Assembly: GCF_020329485.1 (NCBI RefSeq)
Contig: NZ_JAGKJI010000002.1
Location: 248,001 to 312,000, forward strand
From: Bradyrhizobium cenepequi
GTDB taxonomy: Bacteria; Pseudomonadota; Alphaproteobacteria; Rhizobiales; Xanthobacteraceae
DNA length: 64,000 bases
Reading direction: 5' to 3'
Shown here piece by piece: positions 1 to 8,640 of this stretch (position 1 is its first letter; every line of letters starts with the position of its first letter). The position numbers and the translations under genes were made by a program. The notes beneath the pieces are model-generated. The model worked only from the letters and a program-made list of their open reading frames with translations, did not search any database and was not told where the DNA came from.

Positions 1-1166
1 CAGCAGTAGCCGCCGGCGTCCGCCAGGCGACGAACAAGCTGCCGGCGACGAGGAGGCCGAAGCTGATCAGCGCGGGGTCGGCGTGAAAGCTGTTGAGCAC
101 GATCAGCAGCGCGCCGAACAGATAGGCGATCAAGGAGCCCGATGAGATCGGCTCGACATGCTCGCCCTCCGGCTCCGGTCCGAGCATGAAGCCGCAGACG
201 ACCAATACCGCCCGCGAGAATGAATCCTGCGATGACATGGAAGGCGTGCGGCCCGATCATCGACGGCCCGCATTGCAGGCAGGGGAACGTCCAGAGCAGC
301 GCGAACACGACCGTGGTGACGGCAAGCCAGCGCCACAGCCGGATGCGGGCGAGGCCGAACGATGCCGCGGTCACGATCGCAAGGTAGATGTAGAGCGCCC
401 AGAAGTCCGGCTTTTCCGATGACACGAGGATCGGCGTAGCGAAGGCGCCGACGACGCCAAGCCCGGCCAGCGCCTGCCCATGCAACAGCGCCGCGGCGAG
501 CGTGCCAAGCGCGACCAGTCCGAGCAGCACGAAGGCGGTGGCCGGCGCAAGGAAGTCGTAGAGCGCGTAGGCCGCATAGATGGTCGCGAATGCCACTGCC
601 GTTCCTGCGGCGGTGAGGATCGCTGGAATGTTGGCGATCGGCAGCGGCGCGATTGTGGAGATGCTTTCCTTGCGCCGCGTCCATTCGCCGGCGCCGAGCA
701 GCGCCAGTGCGAACACGCCGCCGAGCGTGGTGCGCACGCCGGGACCGAGCAGGCCGGCTTCGATCGAATAGCGCACCATGAAGAAGCCGCCGAGCGCCAG
801 CGTCAGGCCGCCGAGCCACACCACCCAGCGGGTACCGATGGTCTCTTCGAAGCCGGGTCGCGCGGGTGGCGGTGCGGGCGGCGCCTCGCTGGGACCACTT
901 GGCGCGGCCGCTTGCTCGGCCATGGCAGGGGCGTGCTGGATGGCCTCTGGCGGCAATGGCGGAGGTGTGGCCACCGGCCGCGAGGTCGCAAGCGTGGGCT
1001 CCGGCTCTTGCTCCGGGGCGAGTGGCGGCGGTGCTGGCCTTGGCGCCGCGACGTTCGCGCCTTCGAGGGCGTCCAGCCGCGTGCGCAGCGCGGCCACCTC
1101 ATTCGTTGCCTTCAGCGCAAATGCAAATGCGACGATCGCAATGACGAAAACAATGAACTCAAGCAT
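1..1166 (-). pseudogene. DUF2339 family membrane protein, frameshifted and cut by window edge
   Basis: Reading starts at an ATG at 1166 (MLEFIVFVIAIVAF) with an N-terminal membrane helix, then a short coiled/proline-rich linker and the DUF2339 signature around GTRWVVWLGGLTLALGGFF, followed by many hydrophobic segments. This order is typical of the large multi-pass DUF2339 proteins, whose function is unknown. Down to about position 215 the frame codes for membrane helices. After that it becomes arginine-rich and unlike the family, while the neighbouring frame resumes the hydrophobic sequence (AVLVVCGFMLGPEPEGEHVE). A single extra G near 208-216 would explain this. The rest of the gene lies outside the window, so I cannot tell a true pseudogene from a sequencing error. 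Confidence 0.75.
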
Positions 1167-1284
1167 CAGGCCTCCAGGCGGACGCGCGAGGGGCGTAACC
1201 AATCACGTCCGCGGTCGTCGCAATCTTCTGAGTGGAGGCTGCCCCGTACAAAGTTCAATCGTTAAAGCGGCATTTCCGCGCGAC

Positions 1285-1794
1285 TCACTCCAGGTCGACC
1301 CGGAACGGCTGGTTTTCGATGCTCATGGCGCCTGGCCCGATCTCGTCGAGGGCGCGCAGCATCCGCCCCTCCCGCCCGAGCGCCTTGTCGGCGAGGCTCA
1401 CCAGCAGCCGGTTCGGCGACGCGACCGGAGAGGCGGCGCGGATCTTGCGCGCGATCTCGATCTCGTCGCGATGTGGATTGAGCGCGCAGGCGGCGGCGAA
1501 AGCACTCGCGGTCGAGCGGCTGATTCCGGCATAGCAGTGCACCACCATCGGAGCGCTGCGGTCCCACTTCCGCACGAAGTTCAAGACACGTTCGATGTGT
1601 TCTTCCGACGGCGCGATGAAGCCGTCCATCACTTCGGTGATGTCGTCGACCTGCACGCGCAGATGGTTGGCCTCGAGTATGGAAGCCGGCCGCTGCACCT
1701 GCGCGACATTGGCCATCACGGTGAGGATATGGCTGGCGCCGGTCAGTCTGACGGTTTCGGGAAGCAGGGCGAGCGAGCAGACGTGAAGCATCAT
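1285..1794 (-). CDS. Dual-specificity/tyrosine phosphatase-like protein
   Basis: This 169-residue protein has the cysteine phosphatase signature HCYAGISRS at residues 86-94, giving catalytic Cys87 and phosphate-binding Arg93 in HCx5RS. The family removes phosphate from phosphotyrosine or related substrates. D50 or D51 is a candidate general acid. It matches the compact single-domain bacterial predicted tyrosine phosphatases and has no signal peptide, so a cytosolic role is expected. It stands alone on the minus strand between the DUF2339 gene and a MITE-like repeat. The substrate cannot be deduced. Confidence 0.85.
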   Translation of the reverse strand: MMLHVCSLALLPETVRLTGASHILTVMANVAQVQRPASILEANHLRVQVDDITEVMDGFIAPSEEHIERVLNFVRKWDRSAPMVVHCYAGISRSTASAFAAACALNPHRDEIEIARKIRAASPVASPNRLLVSLADKALGREGRMLRALDEIGPGAMSIENQPFRVDLE

Positions 1795-1836
1795 GGTCCT
1801 TGGGCAAGGTGGTTGGACCCAATTATAACCGCTGCC

Positions 1837-2046
1837 GTAGGGTGGGCAAAGGCGCCCTTCGCGGTGCCAATTACTGCGCCCTCGCCCCTTGTGGGAGAGG
1901 GCTGCGCCGGCGTCGGCAATGAACTCGTTGGGTGAGGGGTTCTTTCCACGAGCGCCGTTGCCCGTGGAGGCAACCCCTCATCCGCGCTTCGCGCCACCTT
2001 CTCCCACAAGGGGAGAAGGGAAGGACGCGCGCTTTGCCAACCCTAC
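1837..2046. repeat. MITE-like repeat, copy A
   Basis: The 210 bp element is bounded by 15 bp terminal inverted repeats, GTAGGGTGGGCAAAG at 1837-1851 and CTTTGCCAACCCTAC at 2032-2046 (one mismatch when paired). Inside are a second pair of inverted blocks containing CCCCTTGTGGGAGAG and CTCCCACAAGGGGAG. A related copy in opposite orientation is at 8394-8637. There is no coding capacity for a transposase. The right end runs into the stop codon of the HD gene. Confidence 0.8.
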
Positions 2047-2666
2047 TAATTTAGGCCGGCTACCGCCTTGAAGCGTTCGAGGAACCGCTTTTCGGCTTTT
2101 GCGGCGGTCCAGGGCGTCAGGTAGTCGCGCTCGGTCGCCTCCGGCAGTGCGGGATCACGGCCGAACAGGCGCTTGGCTTCGGTTTCCGAAAATCCGGCAA
2201 GGCGGGTTGCTTCGAGAAAGGCGGCGCCGCGGTCGGCGGCCTTGATCTGCTGCGTGATCTCGTCCGCCAGCACCGGCGGCAGGCCGAAGCGGATGTGGAT
2301 CGCGGAGAGCAGGCGCTTCTCCACCGACTTGTAGTCGCCGCCGAGCACTGCCTTGAACGGCGAGATCATGTCGCCGATGACATATTCCGGCGCATCGTGC
2401 AGCAGTGCAGCGCGTCGTACGCTGACATCGACGCGCGGCATTTCCTGGCGCATCACCGCCTCGACCAGCAGGGTATGCTGCGCGACCGAGAAGATATGCG
2501 CGCCGCTGGTCTGCCCGTTCCAGCGGGCGACGCGGGCGAGGCCATGGGCGATGTCGGCGATCTCGATATCAAGCGGCGAAGGGTCAAGCAGATCGAGCCG
2601 CCGCCCGGACAGCATGCGCTGCCAGGCCCGCGCGTCCTGCTTCGGCGCCGATCGTCTGCTGCTCAT
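2046..2666 (-). CDS. HD-domain phosphohydrolase (YfbR-like)
   Basis: The 206-residue protein carries the HD metal-binding pattern: His64 (VAQHTLL), His90-Asp91 (LLHDAPEY) and conserved acidic residues near E94 and D99. The arrangement resembles YfbR-type 5'-nucleotidases, which hydrolyse deoxynucleoside monophosphates. The start overlaps the stop of tag by ATGA (2663-2666), so the two are translationally coupled, and both sit in the ygfZ-tag-HD operon. The stop codon coincides with the end of the adjacent MITE-like repeat. The exact substrate is inferred from family only. Confidence 0.85.
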   Translation of the reverse strand: MSSRRSAPKQDARAWQRMLSGRRLDLLDPSPLDIEIADIAHGLARVARWNGQTSGAHIFSVAQHTLLVEAVMRQEMPRVDVSVRRAALLHDAPEYVIGDMISPFKAVLGGDYKSVEKRLLSAIHIRFGLPPVLADEITQQIKAADRGAAFLEATRLAGFSETEAKRLFGRDPALPEATERDYLTPWTAAKAEKRFLERFKAVAGLN

Positions 2667-3289
2667 TTCACTTTCAAGCGCGGACTGCGATGCTTGCCGT
2701 CGCAGGCCTCGTGGCAGAAGCAGGTGACGAGATGGTCATTGACGATGCCGGTCGCCTGCATGAAGGCGTAGACGATGGTCGGGCCGACGAACTTGAAGCC
2801 GCGCGAGGCCAGTTCTTTCGAGATCTTGATCGACAATGGCGTCGAGGCCGGCACGCTCGCCGTCGTCTTGAACTCGTTGACCTTGGGTCGGCCGTCGACA
2901 AAATTCCACAGGAATTTCGCGAAGCCCGGTCCTTCTTCCATGATCTTCAGATAGGACTTCGCGCTCTCGATCGTGCCCTCGATCTTGGCGCGATTGCGCA
3001 CGATGCCCGCATCGTTCATCAGCGCGTGGACTTTCTTGGCGTTGTAGCGCGCGATCTTCTCGGGCTGGAAGTCGTCGAAGGCTTTGCGGAAATTCTCGCG
3101 TTTGCGCAGGATCGTGATCCAGGAGAGGCCGGCCTGGAAACCATCGAGGATGAGCTTCTCATAGAGCGCGCGGTCGTCATATTCCGGCACGCCCCATTCC
3201 TCGTCGTGATAGGCGACGTAAAACGGATCTTCGCCCGGCCACGGGCAGCGAATCTTGCCGTCGGGATGCAGTTGCGCAGCGCGGCTCAT
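2663..3289 (-). CDS. tag: DNA-3-methyladenine glycosylase I
   Basis: This cytosolic base-excision repair enzyme removes 3-methyladenine from alkylated DNA. The 208-residue protein has the Tag zinc ligands Cys15 (RCPW), His28 (YHDEEWG), His186 and Cys190, with the same 13- and 4-residue spacings as the E. coli enzyme, plus the motif DGFQAGLSWITIL. It overlaps ygfZ upstream and the HD hydrolase downstream by ATGA on both sides, indicating one transcript. A C-terminal basic tail after residue 195 is slightly longer than usual. Confidence 0.95.
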   Translation of the reverse strand: MSRAAQLHPDGKIRCPWPGEDPFYVAYHDEEWGVPEYDDRALYEKLILDGFQAGLSWITILRKRENFRKAFDDFQPEKIARYNAKKVHALMNDAGIVRNRAKIEGTIESAKSYLKIMEEGPGFAKFLWNFVDGRPKVNEFKTTASVPASTPLSIKISKELASRGFKFVGPTIVYAFMQATGIVNDHLVTCFCHEACDGKHRSPRLKVK

Positions 3290-4167
3290 GCGACCGTCTT
3301 TTTCGGTGTGGCGCGGACGGCGTCCGGCTCGGCGAGCCTCAGGCCAAGGCCGCCGGCGGAGAGTGAAAGGCCGGCATCAAGGGCATCAGTGACGCGGTCG
3401 GTGCGGACTAGCGCGAGGCCGTTCTGTCCTGCGGTCGAGCCCATGGTGCCGACCGGCTTGTCGCCGGCGAGGATCGTGGCGCCCGGCTCGGGCGAGAGAC
3501 CGTCCAGGATGACCTTGATGGTGCGCGTGCGCGCAGTGCCGCGATGCTGCATCCGCGACACGACTTCCTGGCCGACATAGCAACCCTTGTCGAAATCCAC
3601 GCCGCCCAGCCGGTCCATATTGGTCTCATGCGGAAATGCATCGCCATAGCTGAAGTCGAGCCCGCCGCGCGGGATGCCGCTCGCGATGCGATGCTCCTCA
3701 TAGACGGCACTGTCGACGAGATCGGCGTCGATAAGACCTGCGACCTTGGCTTTCAAGTTTTCGGGCACCAGGATGCGGAAACCCAGCGCGTCACCCCGGG
3801 GATCGGCGAAGCAGAGGTCAGGCTTCAGCGCCGGCTCGCCATCCCAGGCGGCCAGCACGCCAAGCCCGTCGGAGAGGTTCTCGACCGCGACCTTGCTGCG
3901 AAGCTTGTAGAAGCGCAGCTTGTCCGTCAGCGCCTGCGCAAGTGCTCGCGGCACATCGATAAGGAAGCCGCCGCCATGGCCCGCGGGAGCCTCCGTGATC
4001 AGGAAATCGACGATGATCTTGCCCTGCGGGGTCAGCAGCGCGCCGAACCGGCCCATGCCCGGTTTGAGCTCGGTCAGGTCTGATGTGACGAGGCCGTTGA
4101 GGAAGTTGCGGGCGTCCTCGCCCGTCACCTTGACCACGCCCCGATCGGGTAGAAATGCTGCTTTCAT
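3286..4167 (-). CDS. ygfZ: Folate-binding protein YgfZ
   Basis: YgfZ is a GcvT-like tetrahydrofolate-binding protein that supports assembly and repair of iron-sulfur enzymes. The 293-residue protein contains the diagnostic KGCYVGQE motif at 194-201, with Cys196, followed by QHRGTARTR. It is the first gene of an overlapping operon with tag and an HD hydrolase. The intergenic region to the divergent amidohydrolase at 4287 is only about 120 bp and must hold both promoters. Confidence 0.93.
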   Translation of the reverse strand: MKAAFLPDRGVVKVTGEDARNFLNGLVTSDLTELKPGMGRFGALLTPQGKIIVDFLITEAPAGHGGGFLIDVPRALAQALTDKLRFYKLRSKVAVENLSDGLGVLAAWDGEPALKPDLCFADPRGDALGFRILVPENLKAKVAGLIDADLVDSAVYEEHRIASGIPRGGLDFSYGDAFPHETNMDRLGGVDFDKGCYVGQEVVSRMQHRGTARTRTIKVILDGLSPEPGATILAGDKPVGTMGSTAGQNGLALVRTDRVTDALDAGLSLSAGGLGLRLAEPDAVRATPKKTVA

Positions 4168-4286
4168 CGAGCTGTATTGGGCCTTTTTCCAGGGTTCCTT
4201 TGGGAAACGGAGCTAGCGGATATCCCCTGCGAAGTTAAGGCGCTAGACTGCGCCGAACAAGGCCCGGACGGCACGCGCGAGGAGCG

Positions 4287-5621
4287 ATGAATCAGCGTTT
4301 TGATACCATTCTAAAATCCGGCACCGTGGTCAATCAGGACGGCGAGGGCGTCCGCGACATTGGCATCAGGGGTGGCCGCATCGCCGAGATTGGCGGCCTG
4401 AACTGTGATTCCGCCGACGAGGTGATCGACTGCAAGGGCCTGCATGTCCTGCCCGGGGTGATGGACACCCAGGTGCACTTCCGCGAGCCCGGCCCGACCC
4501 ACAAGGAAGATCTCGAGACCGGATCGCGCAGCGCGGTGCTGGGCGGCGTTACGGCCGTGTTCGAGATGCCGAACACCGATCCGCTCACGGTGACGGAAGC
4601 CGCCTTCACCGACAAGGTGAAGCGCGCCCATCACCGTATGCATTGCGATTTTGCCTTCTTCATCGGCGGCACCCGCGAGAACGTGCAGGACGTGCCGGAG
4701 CTCGAGCGCGCGCCGGGCTGCGCCGGCGTCAAGGTGTTCATCGGCTCCTCCACCGGCACGCTGCTGGTCGAGGACGACGAGAGTCTGCGCCGCATCTTCC
4801 AGGTGATCCGCCGCCGCGCCGCGTTCCACGCCGAGGATGAATATCGCCTCAACGACCGCAAGCCGCTCAGGGTCGAGGGCGATCCGCGCTCGCATCCGGT
4901 CTGGCGCGACGAGGTCGCCGCGCTGATGGCGACACAGCGGCTGGTCAAGCTCGCGCATGAGACGGGCAAGCGCATCCACGTGCTGCACATCTCGACCAAG
5001 CAGGAGATCGATTTCCTGCGCGACCACAAGGATGTCGCCTCCTGCGAGGCGACGCCGCATCACCTCACCATGGCCGCGCCGGAATGCTACGAGCGGCTCG
5101 GCACCCGCGCGCAGATGAATCCGCCGGTGCGCTCGGCCGATCATCGCGAGAGGATCTGGTACGGCATCGAGCAGGGCATCATCGACGTGCTCGGCTCCGA
5201 TCACGCCCCGCACACGCTGGAAGAGAAGGCGAAGACCTATCCGGCCTCGCCCTCCGGCATGACCGGCGTGCAGACGCTGGTGCCCTTGATGCTCGATCAC
5301 GTGAGCGCCGGCCGGCTGTCGCTGGCCCGTTTCGTCGACCTCACCAGCGCCGGCCCCGCGCGGCTCTTCAACATCGCCTGCAAGGGCCGTATCGCGGCCG
5401 GCTATGACGCCGATTTCACCATTGTCGATCTCAAGCGCCGCGAGACCATCACCAACCAGTGGGTCGCCTCGCGTGCGGGCTGGACGCCCTATGACGGGAT
5501 GCGCGTCACCGGCTGGCCAGTCGGCACGTTCGTGCGCGGCAGGCGGGTGATGTGGCAGGGCGAAGTGGTGACGTCCTCACTGGGCGAGCCGGTGCGGTTT
5601 CTGGAGACGCTGAGGCCGTAG
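4287..5621 (+). CDS. Dihydroorotase-like amidohydrolase
   Basis: The 444-residue protein has the class I dihydroorotase layout: beta strands at the N-terminus, DTQVHFREPG at 60-69, MPNTDPLT near 94, HVLHISTK, EATPHHLT and GSDHAPHT metal and substrate motifs. Dihydroorotases close carbamoyl-aspartate to dihydroorotate in pyrimidine synthesis. In the usual DxHxH metal motif the first His is replaced by Gln62. From memory, rhizobial homologues share this change, so the protein may be a distinct subgroup rather than the main PyrC. A strong GAGGAG ribosome site precedes the ATG. It is monocistronic here. Confidence 0.85.
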   Translation: MNQRFDTILKSGTVVNQDGEGVRDIGIRGGRIAEIGGLNCDSADEVIDCKGLHVLPGVMDTQVHFREPGPTHKEDLETGSRSAVLGGVTAVFEMPNTDPLTVTEAAFTDKVKRAHHRMHCDFAFFIGGTRENVQDVPELERAPGCAGVKVFIGSSTGTLLVEDDESLRRIFQVIRRRAAFHAEDEYRLNDRKPLRVEGDPRSHPVWRDEVAALMATQRLVKLAHETGKRIHVLHISTKQEIDFLRDHKDVASCEATPHHLTMAAPECYERLGTRAQMNPPVRSADHRERIWYGIEQGIIDVLGSDHAPHTLEEKAKTYPASPSGMTGVQTLVPLMLDHVSAGRLSLARFVDLTSAGPARLFNIACKGRIAAGYDADFTIVDLKRRETITNQWVASRAGWTPYDGMRVTGWPVGTFVRGRRVMWQGEVVTSSLGEPVRFLETLRP

Positions 5622-5624
5622 GAT

Positions 5625-5888
5625 CTACTGCCGCGCCAGCGCCAGCGAGAATTCGCCGTTGCGCACGCGCGCCGGCAGCCCCTCGACGAACTTCGCCACC
5701 GCTTCCTCGCCATAGGTGCCGACGAGCTCGGCCAGCGCGGCGAACAGGCTCGCCTGCGCGAGGCAGTCGCCGTCGATGCCGTCATGGCGTGCTTCGGCCC
5801 AGGCCTCGTTCAAATAGGTGAGCGCGGCCTGCTTCTGCTCATGGTCAGGCAGGGGATTGCGGGCAATCGAGAACGCTGGAATGCGCAT
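5625..5888 (-). CDS. Conserved hypothetical protein, small helical
   Basis: This 87-residue acidic helical protein is read from the ATG at 5888. A GTG at 5897 would add three residues. The composition (AALTYLNEAWAEA, LFAALAELVGTYGEEAV) is normal for a folded cytosolic protein. No signal peptide or known motif was recognised. It converges on the dihydroorotase-like gene with only a few bases between the stops. I assign no function. Confidence 0.65.
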   Translation of the reverse strand: MRIPAFSIARNPLPDHEQKQAALTYLNEAWAEARHDGIDGDCLAQASLFAALAELVGTYGEEAVAKFVEGLPARVRNGEFSLALARQ

Positions 5889-6016
5889 GAAACTCACGGG
5901 GCATGTGGGCGCGATTCACGGCGAATCGCGTCATGCAGCAAGCTGTAGCACGCGCATCGGACGCGCCTAGGCCACATCTTTAGGAAAGGTTAATGGCGGC
6001 GCCTAGGGTGAATCGC

Positions 6017-6406
6017 TCAGTTGGCATAGCGCGCGGTCAGGTCGCGCGAGATCTTCGAACCTTCCTCGACGTAACGGCGGATCGCCACGACAGCCGCCGG
6101 CGTGCAGCTGCGGTAGGTCTGCTGGAACCCGTTATAGCCGCGGTTGAAGCCCGCGATCATGCGGGCGCGGCGGTCGCCGGAGGGGGTTTCGGCGTCGATC
6201 AGCGCCTGCATCTCGTTGCGCCATTTGGCGCCTTCGTTGCTGCCGCAGATGCCGCGCAGATAATGCAGGGTGCCGAGGATTTCGGCGAGCCGCTGAAGGT
6301 CGCCATCAAATGGCGCCGCAGCATCCTCGGCCCGCGCGGGCGCAAGACTGCACGCCGTGACGAGGATGAGGGCGGCCAGGAGAAATTTCGACATGGGAGC
6401 CGTCAT
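6017..6406 (-). CDS. TIGR02301 family secreted protein
   Basis: The 129-residue protein begins with a signal peptide (MSKFLLAALILVTACSLAPARA). The mature part (LHYLRGICG, WRNEMQALIDAE, MIAGFNRGYNGFQQTYRSC) matches the alphaproteobacterial TIGR02301 family, which is of unknown function. Two cysteines could form a periplasmic disulfide. The alternative start at 6394 (MSKFLL) gives a better signal peptide. It is a single gene followed upstream by a palindromic repeat. Confidence 0.85.
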   Translation of the reverse strand: MTAPMSKFLLAALILVTACSLAPARAEDAAAPFDGDLQRLAEILGTLHYLRGICGSNEGAKWRNEMQALIDAETPSGDRRARMIAGFNRGYNGFQQTYRSCTPAAVVAIRRYVEEGSKISRDLTARYAN

Positions 6407-6452
6407 ATGCCCGTGGATCGTGCTGCAGGCAAGGCGCCGGAAGCCGCCCCTG

Positions 6453-6552
6453 GAGCATGATCCGGAGAAGTGGAACCCGGTTTTCCGAAAAGATCATGCT
6501 CAAACAAAGAGATGAGATCATGATCCGATTCCGTTTAATCGGATCATGATCC
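6453..6552. repeat. Palindromic intergenic repeat
   Basis: The stretch contains two nested palindromes: GAGCATGATCCGGAGAAG pairs loosely with GAAAAGATCATGCTC, and GGATCATGATCCGATT pairs with AATCGGATCATGATCC type sequence around 6513-6552. Related blocks are widespread between genes in Bradyrhizobium and relatives. It lies between the TIGR02301 gene and the Nudix gene and could form stable hairpins in RNA. There is no coding sequence. Confidence 0.7.
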
Positions 6553-6558
6553 AGGGCT

Positions 6559-6990
6559 TCAAATCAGCCGCCGGGCCGCCTCAATCATCTCCTGCAGGCC
6601 CCCGGTGACCTTGAGGTCGCCGATCGCCTCGGGCTCCAGCCATTTGAAATCATCATGCTCGTCGTTCAGGCGTGGTTCCCGCGCCACCCATCGCGCCGCG
6701 AACGACATGATCAGATAATGCCCGCTGCCGGTCGGACCCGGCAGCACCTCGCGCCAGCCGGCCAGCGCGACGACGTCGATCTTGAGTCCGGTCTCCTCGT
6801 CGACCTCGCGGTGCAGCGCCGTATGCAGGGATTCGCCGAATTCGACCCGGCCGCCCGGCAGCGAATAGAAGCCCTTGCCTGGCGAGCGGGCGCGGCGAAC
6901 CAAAAGCACCTTGCCGTTGCGAAAGATCGCACCGGAAACGGCAAGCTGGGGGCGGGCAGGCAGGGCGGGGGAGGTCAAGACGCGATCCAA
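6559..6990 (-). CDS. Nudix hydrolase
   Basis: The 143-residue protein has a perfect Nudix box, Gx5Ex7REUxEExGU, from G47 to L69 (GRVEFGE, then REVDEETGL). Nudix enzymes hydrolyse nucleoside diphosphates linked to other groups. The N-terminal AVSGAIFRNGKVLLVRRA strand is typical of small MutT/ADP-ribose-type members. The substrate cannot be fixed from sequence. It lies between a palindromic repeat and an unknown gene. Confidence 0.92.
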   Translation of the reverse strand: MDRVLTSPALPARPQLAVSGAIFRNGKVLLVRRARSPGKGFYSLPGGRVEFGESLHTALHREVDEETGLKIDVVALAGWREVLPGPTGSGHYLIMSFAARWVAREPRLNDEHDDFKWLEPEAIGDLKVTGGLQEMIEAARRLI

Positions 6991-7051
6991 ATCCGGGGAA
7001 ACCGGCGGCGATCATGCCCGATTGGCGACGAAAGGTCTAACCGCAGCGCAG

Positions 7052-7564
7052 CTACTCGCTCGCCATGATGCGCTCGATATCGGCTTCGGTGCCGCCATTG
7101 ATGATGCCGCCGGCGAGTGCGACCAGCGGCTTGACCCAGATCGTGGCCTGCTCCGCCAGCTTGGCGCGGGTCTTGTCCTGGCTCACCTTGCCCATCGCAG
7201 CACTCACCGCCGTCAGGATCGAGGTCATGGTCGTCGTGATGTTGTCGAACTCGGCGCGGATGGTGGGATCGGCGGTTTCATAGGCTTCGATCGCGAGATC
7301 GCGTGCCCTGAAGTTGGAGGCCGTGAAGTGCTCGGCGTATGACAGCGGGCGCCAGCTCATGAAATCCTCGGCACATTCCGGCATGTCCGGAATCATCTCG
7401 AGCAGCATGATGGCTTCGTTGAAGTGATTGAGGTAATCGGTGGCGAGCCCGGTGCGGGGATTGATGTTGGCGGCGCGCAATGTTGCCGTCCGGGCCTCGT
7501 CCGGGCCCGCCGGTCGCCGTGTCGGGCGATCGGATTCCGCTGCTGGTGAGCCCGTGGATGTCAT
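7052..7564 (-). CDS. Conserved hypothetical protein
   Basis: I take the ATG at 7564 (MTSTGSPAAESDRPTRRPAG), giving 170 residues. The frame stays open further upstream, but that part overlaps the divergent SRAP gene and its translation looks non-coding. The N-terminus is disordered and charged, and the rest is helical (DYLNHFNEAIMLLEM, LSYAEHFTASNFRARDLAIEAYE, FDNITTTMTSILTAVSAAMG). No catalytic motif was recognised. It is divergent from the SRAP gene with about 60 bp between starts. Confidence 0.75.
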   Translation of the reverse strand: MTSTGSPAAESDRPTRRPAGPDEARTATLRAANINPRTGLATDYLNHFNEAIMLLEMIPDMPECAEDFMSWRPLSYAEHFTASNFRARDLAIEAYETADPTIRAEFDNITTTMTSILTAVSAAMGKVSQDKTRAKLAEQATIWVKPLVALAGGIINGGTEADIERIMASE

Positions 7565-7627
7565 CCCGTCCAGTGTTTGACAGAGGCGGTTAAAAGGTCC
7601 TGAACGAGTACTTAGTTTTCCTGAACC

Positions 7628-8389
7628 ATGTGCGGACGCTTCGTCATCACCTCGCCGCCGGAGGCGATCAGGCTGCTCTTTGGCTACGTCGAGCAGCCCA
7701 ACTTCCCGCCCCGGCACAATATCGCGCCGACCCAACCCGTTCCGGTGGTGATCCTCGAGAACGGCGGCCGGCATTTCCGGCTGATGCGCTGGGGCCTGGT
7801 GCCCGCCTGGGTCAAGGATCCCCGCCAGGTTGGCCTCTTGTTCAACGCCCGTTCGGAGACGGTGCTGGAGAAGCCCGCCTTCAAGAATGCGATCAGGCGC
7901 CGCCGCTCGCTGATCCCGGCCGACGGCTATTATGAATGGCACGATGAGGGCAGCCGCAAGCGGCCCTACTTCATCTATCGTCGCGACAAGCAGCCGGTTG
8001 GTTTCGCCGCGCTGGCGGAGACCTGGATGGGACCGAACGGCGAGGAGGTCGATACGGTTGCGATCATCACCGCGCCAGCCAGTGCTGATCTGGCGACGCT
8101 ACATCCCCGCGTGCCCGTGACGATCTTGCCGGACGCGTTCGAGCGCTGGCTCGATTGCCGCAACGACGATGTCTCGCTGGCAACGCCGATGCTGGAGGGC
8201 CCGGTGGTCGGCGAATTCGCCTGGCATGAGGTCTCAATGCGGGTCAACCACGCCGCCAATGACGATGCGCAATTGCCGTTGCCGATTTCGGAAGAAGAGC
8301 GTGCGGCCGAGACGCCGAAGGCAAAACGGGCCGCGCCGCGCAAGCCGCCGACCGTGGCGGATGACGACGGGCAGGGGAGTTTGTTTTGA
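7628..8389 (+). CDS. SOS response-associated peptidase (YedK/HMCES, SRAP family)
   Basis: SRAP proteins form a covalent thiazolidine bond with abasic sites in single-stranded DNA and shield them. The 253-residue protein shows all key residues: Cys2 (MCGRF), Asn73-Arg75-Glu77 (NARSE), Glu103 (GYYEWHDE) and His159 (LHPRVPV). The C-terminal 35 residues are a lysine/proline tail. The start is fixed because Cys2 must be the mature N-terminus. It is followed immediately by MITE-like copy B. Confidence 0.95.
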   Translation: MCGRFVITSPPEAIRLLFGYVEQPNFPPRHNIAPTQPVPVVILENGGRHFRLMRWGLVPAWVKDPRQVGLLFNARSETVLEKPAFKNAIRRRRSLIPADGYYEWHDEGSRKRPYFIYRRDKQPVGFAALAETWMGPNGEEVDTVAIITAPASADLATLHPRVPVTILPDAFERWLDCRNDDVSLATPMLEGPVVGEFAWHEVSMRVNHAANDDAQLPLPISEEERAAETPKAKRAAPRKPPTVADDDGQGSLF

Positions 8390-8393
8390 AGTG

Positions 8394-8637
8394 GTAGCGT
8401 GGGGCAAAGCGCACCTCTTTCCCTTCTCCCCTTGTGGGAGAAGGTGGCGCGCATGCAATGCGCGACGGATGAGGGGTTGTCTCCGCGGGCGAGGCGCTCG
8501 CAGAGAGAGACCCCTCACCCAATCGAGTTCGTTGCGGACCCCGGCGCTGCCCTCTCCCACAAGGGGAGAGGGCACAGTAACTGGCACCGCGAAGGCATAG
8601 TCTCTAGACTGGGCACGCTGCGCTTTGCCTACCCTAC
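8394..8637. repeat. MITE-like repeat, copy B (inverted relative to copy A)
   Basis: The 244 bp element has imperfect terminal inverted repeats, GTAGCGTGGGGCAAAG at 8394-8409 and CTTTGCCTACCCTAC at 8623-8637. The internal blocks CCCCTTGTGGGAGAAGG, GGATGAGGGGTTG, CCCCTCACCCAA and CTCCCACAAGGGGAG are in the same order as in the reverse complement of copy A. It fills the space between two convergent genes and probably ends both transcripts. No transposase is encoded. Confidence 0.8.
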
Positions 8638-8640
8638 ACT

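Noticed and set aside
7565..7942. N-terminal extension of the hypothetical gene at 7052-7564
   Set aside because: It is the complement of the SRAP coding region and carries no protein-like signal.
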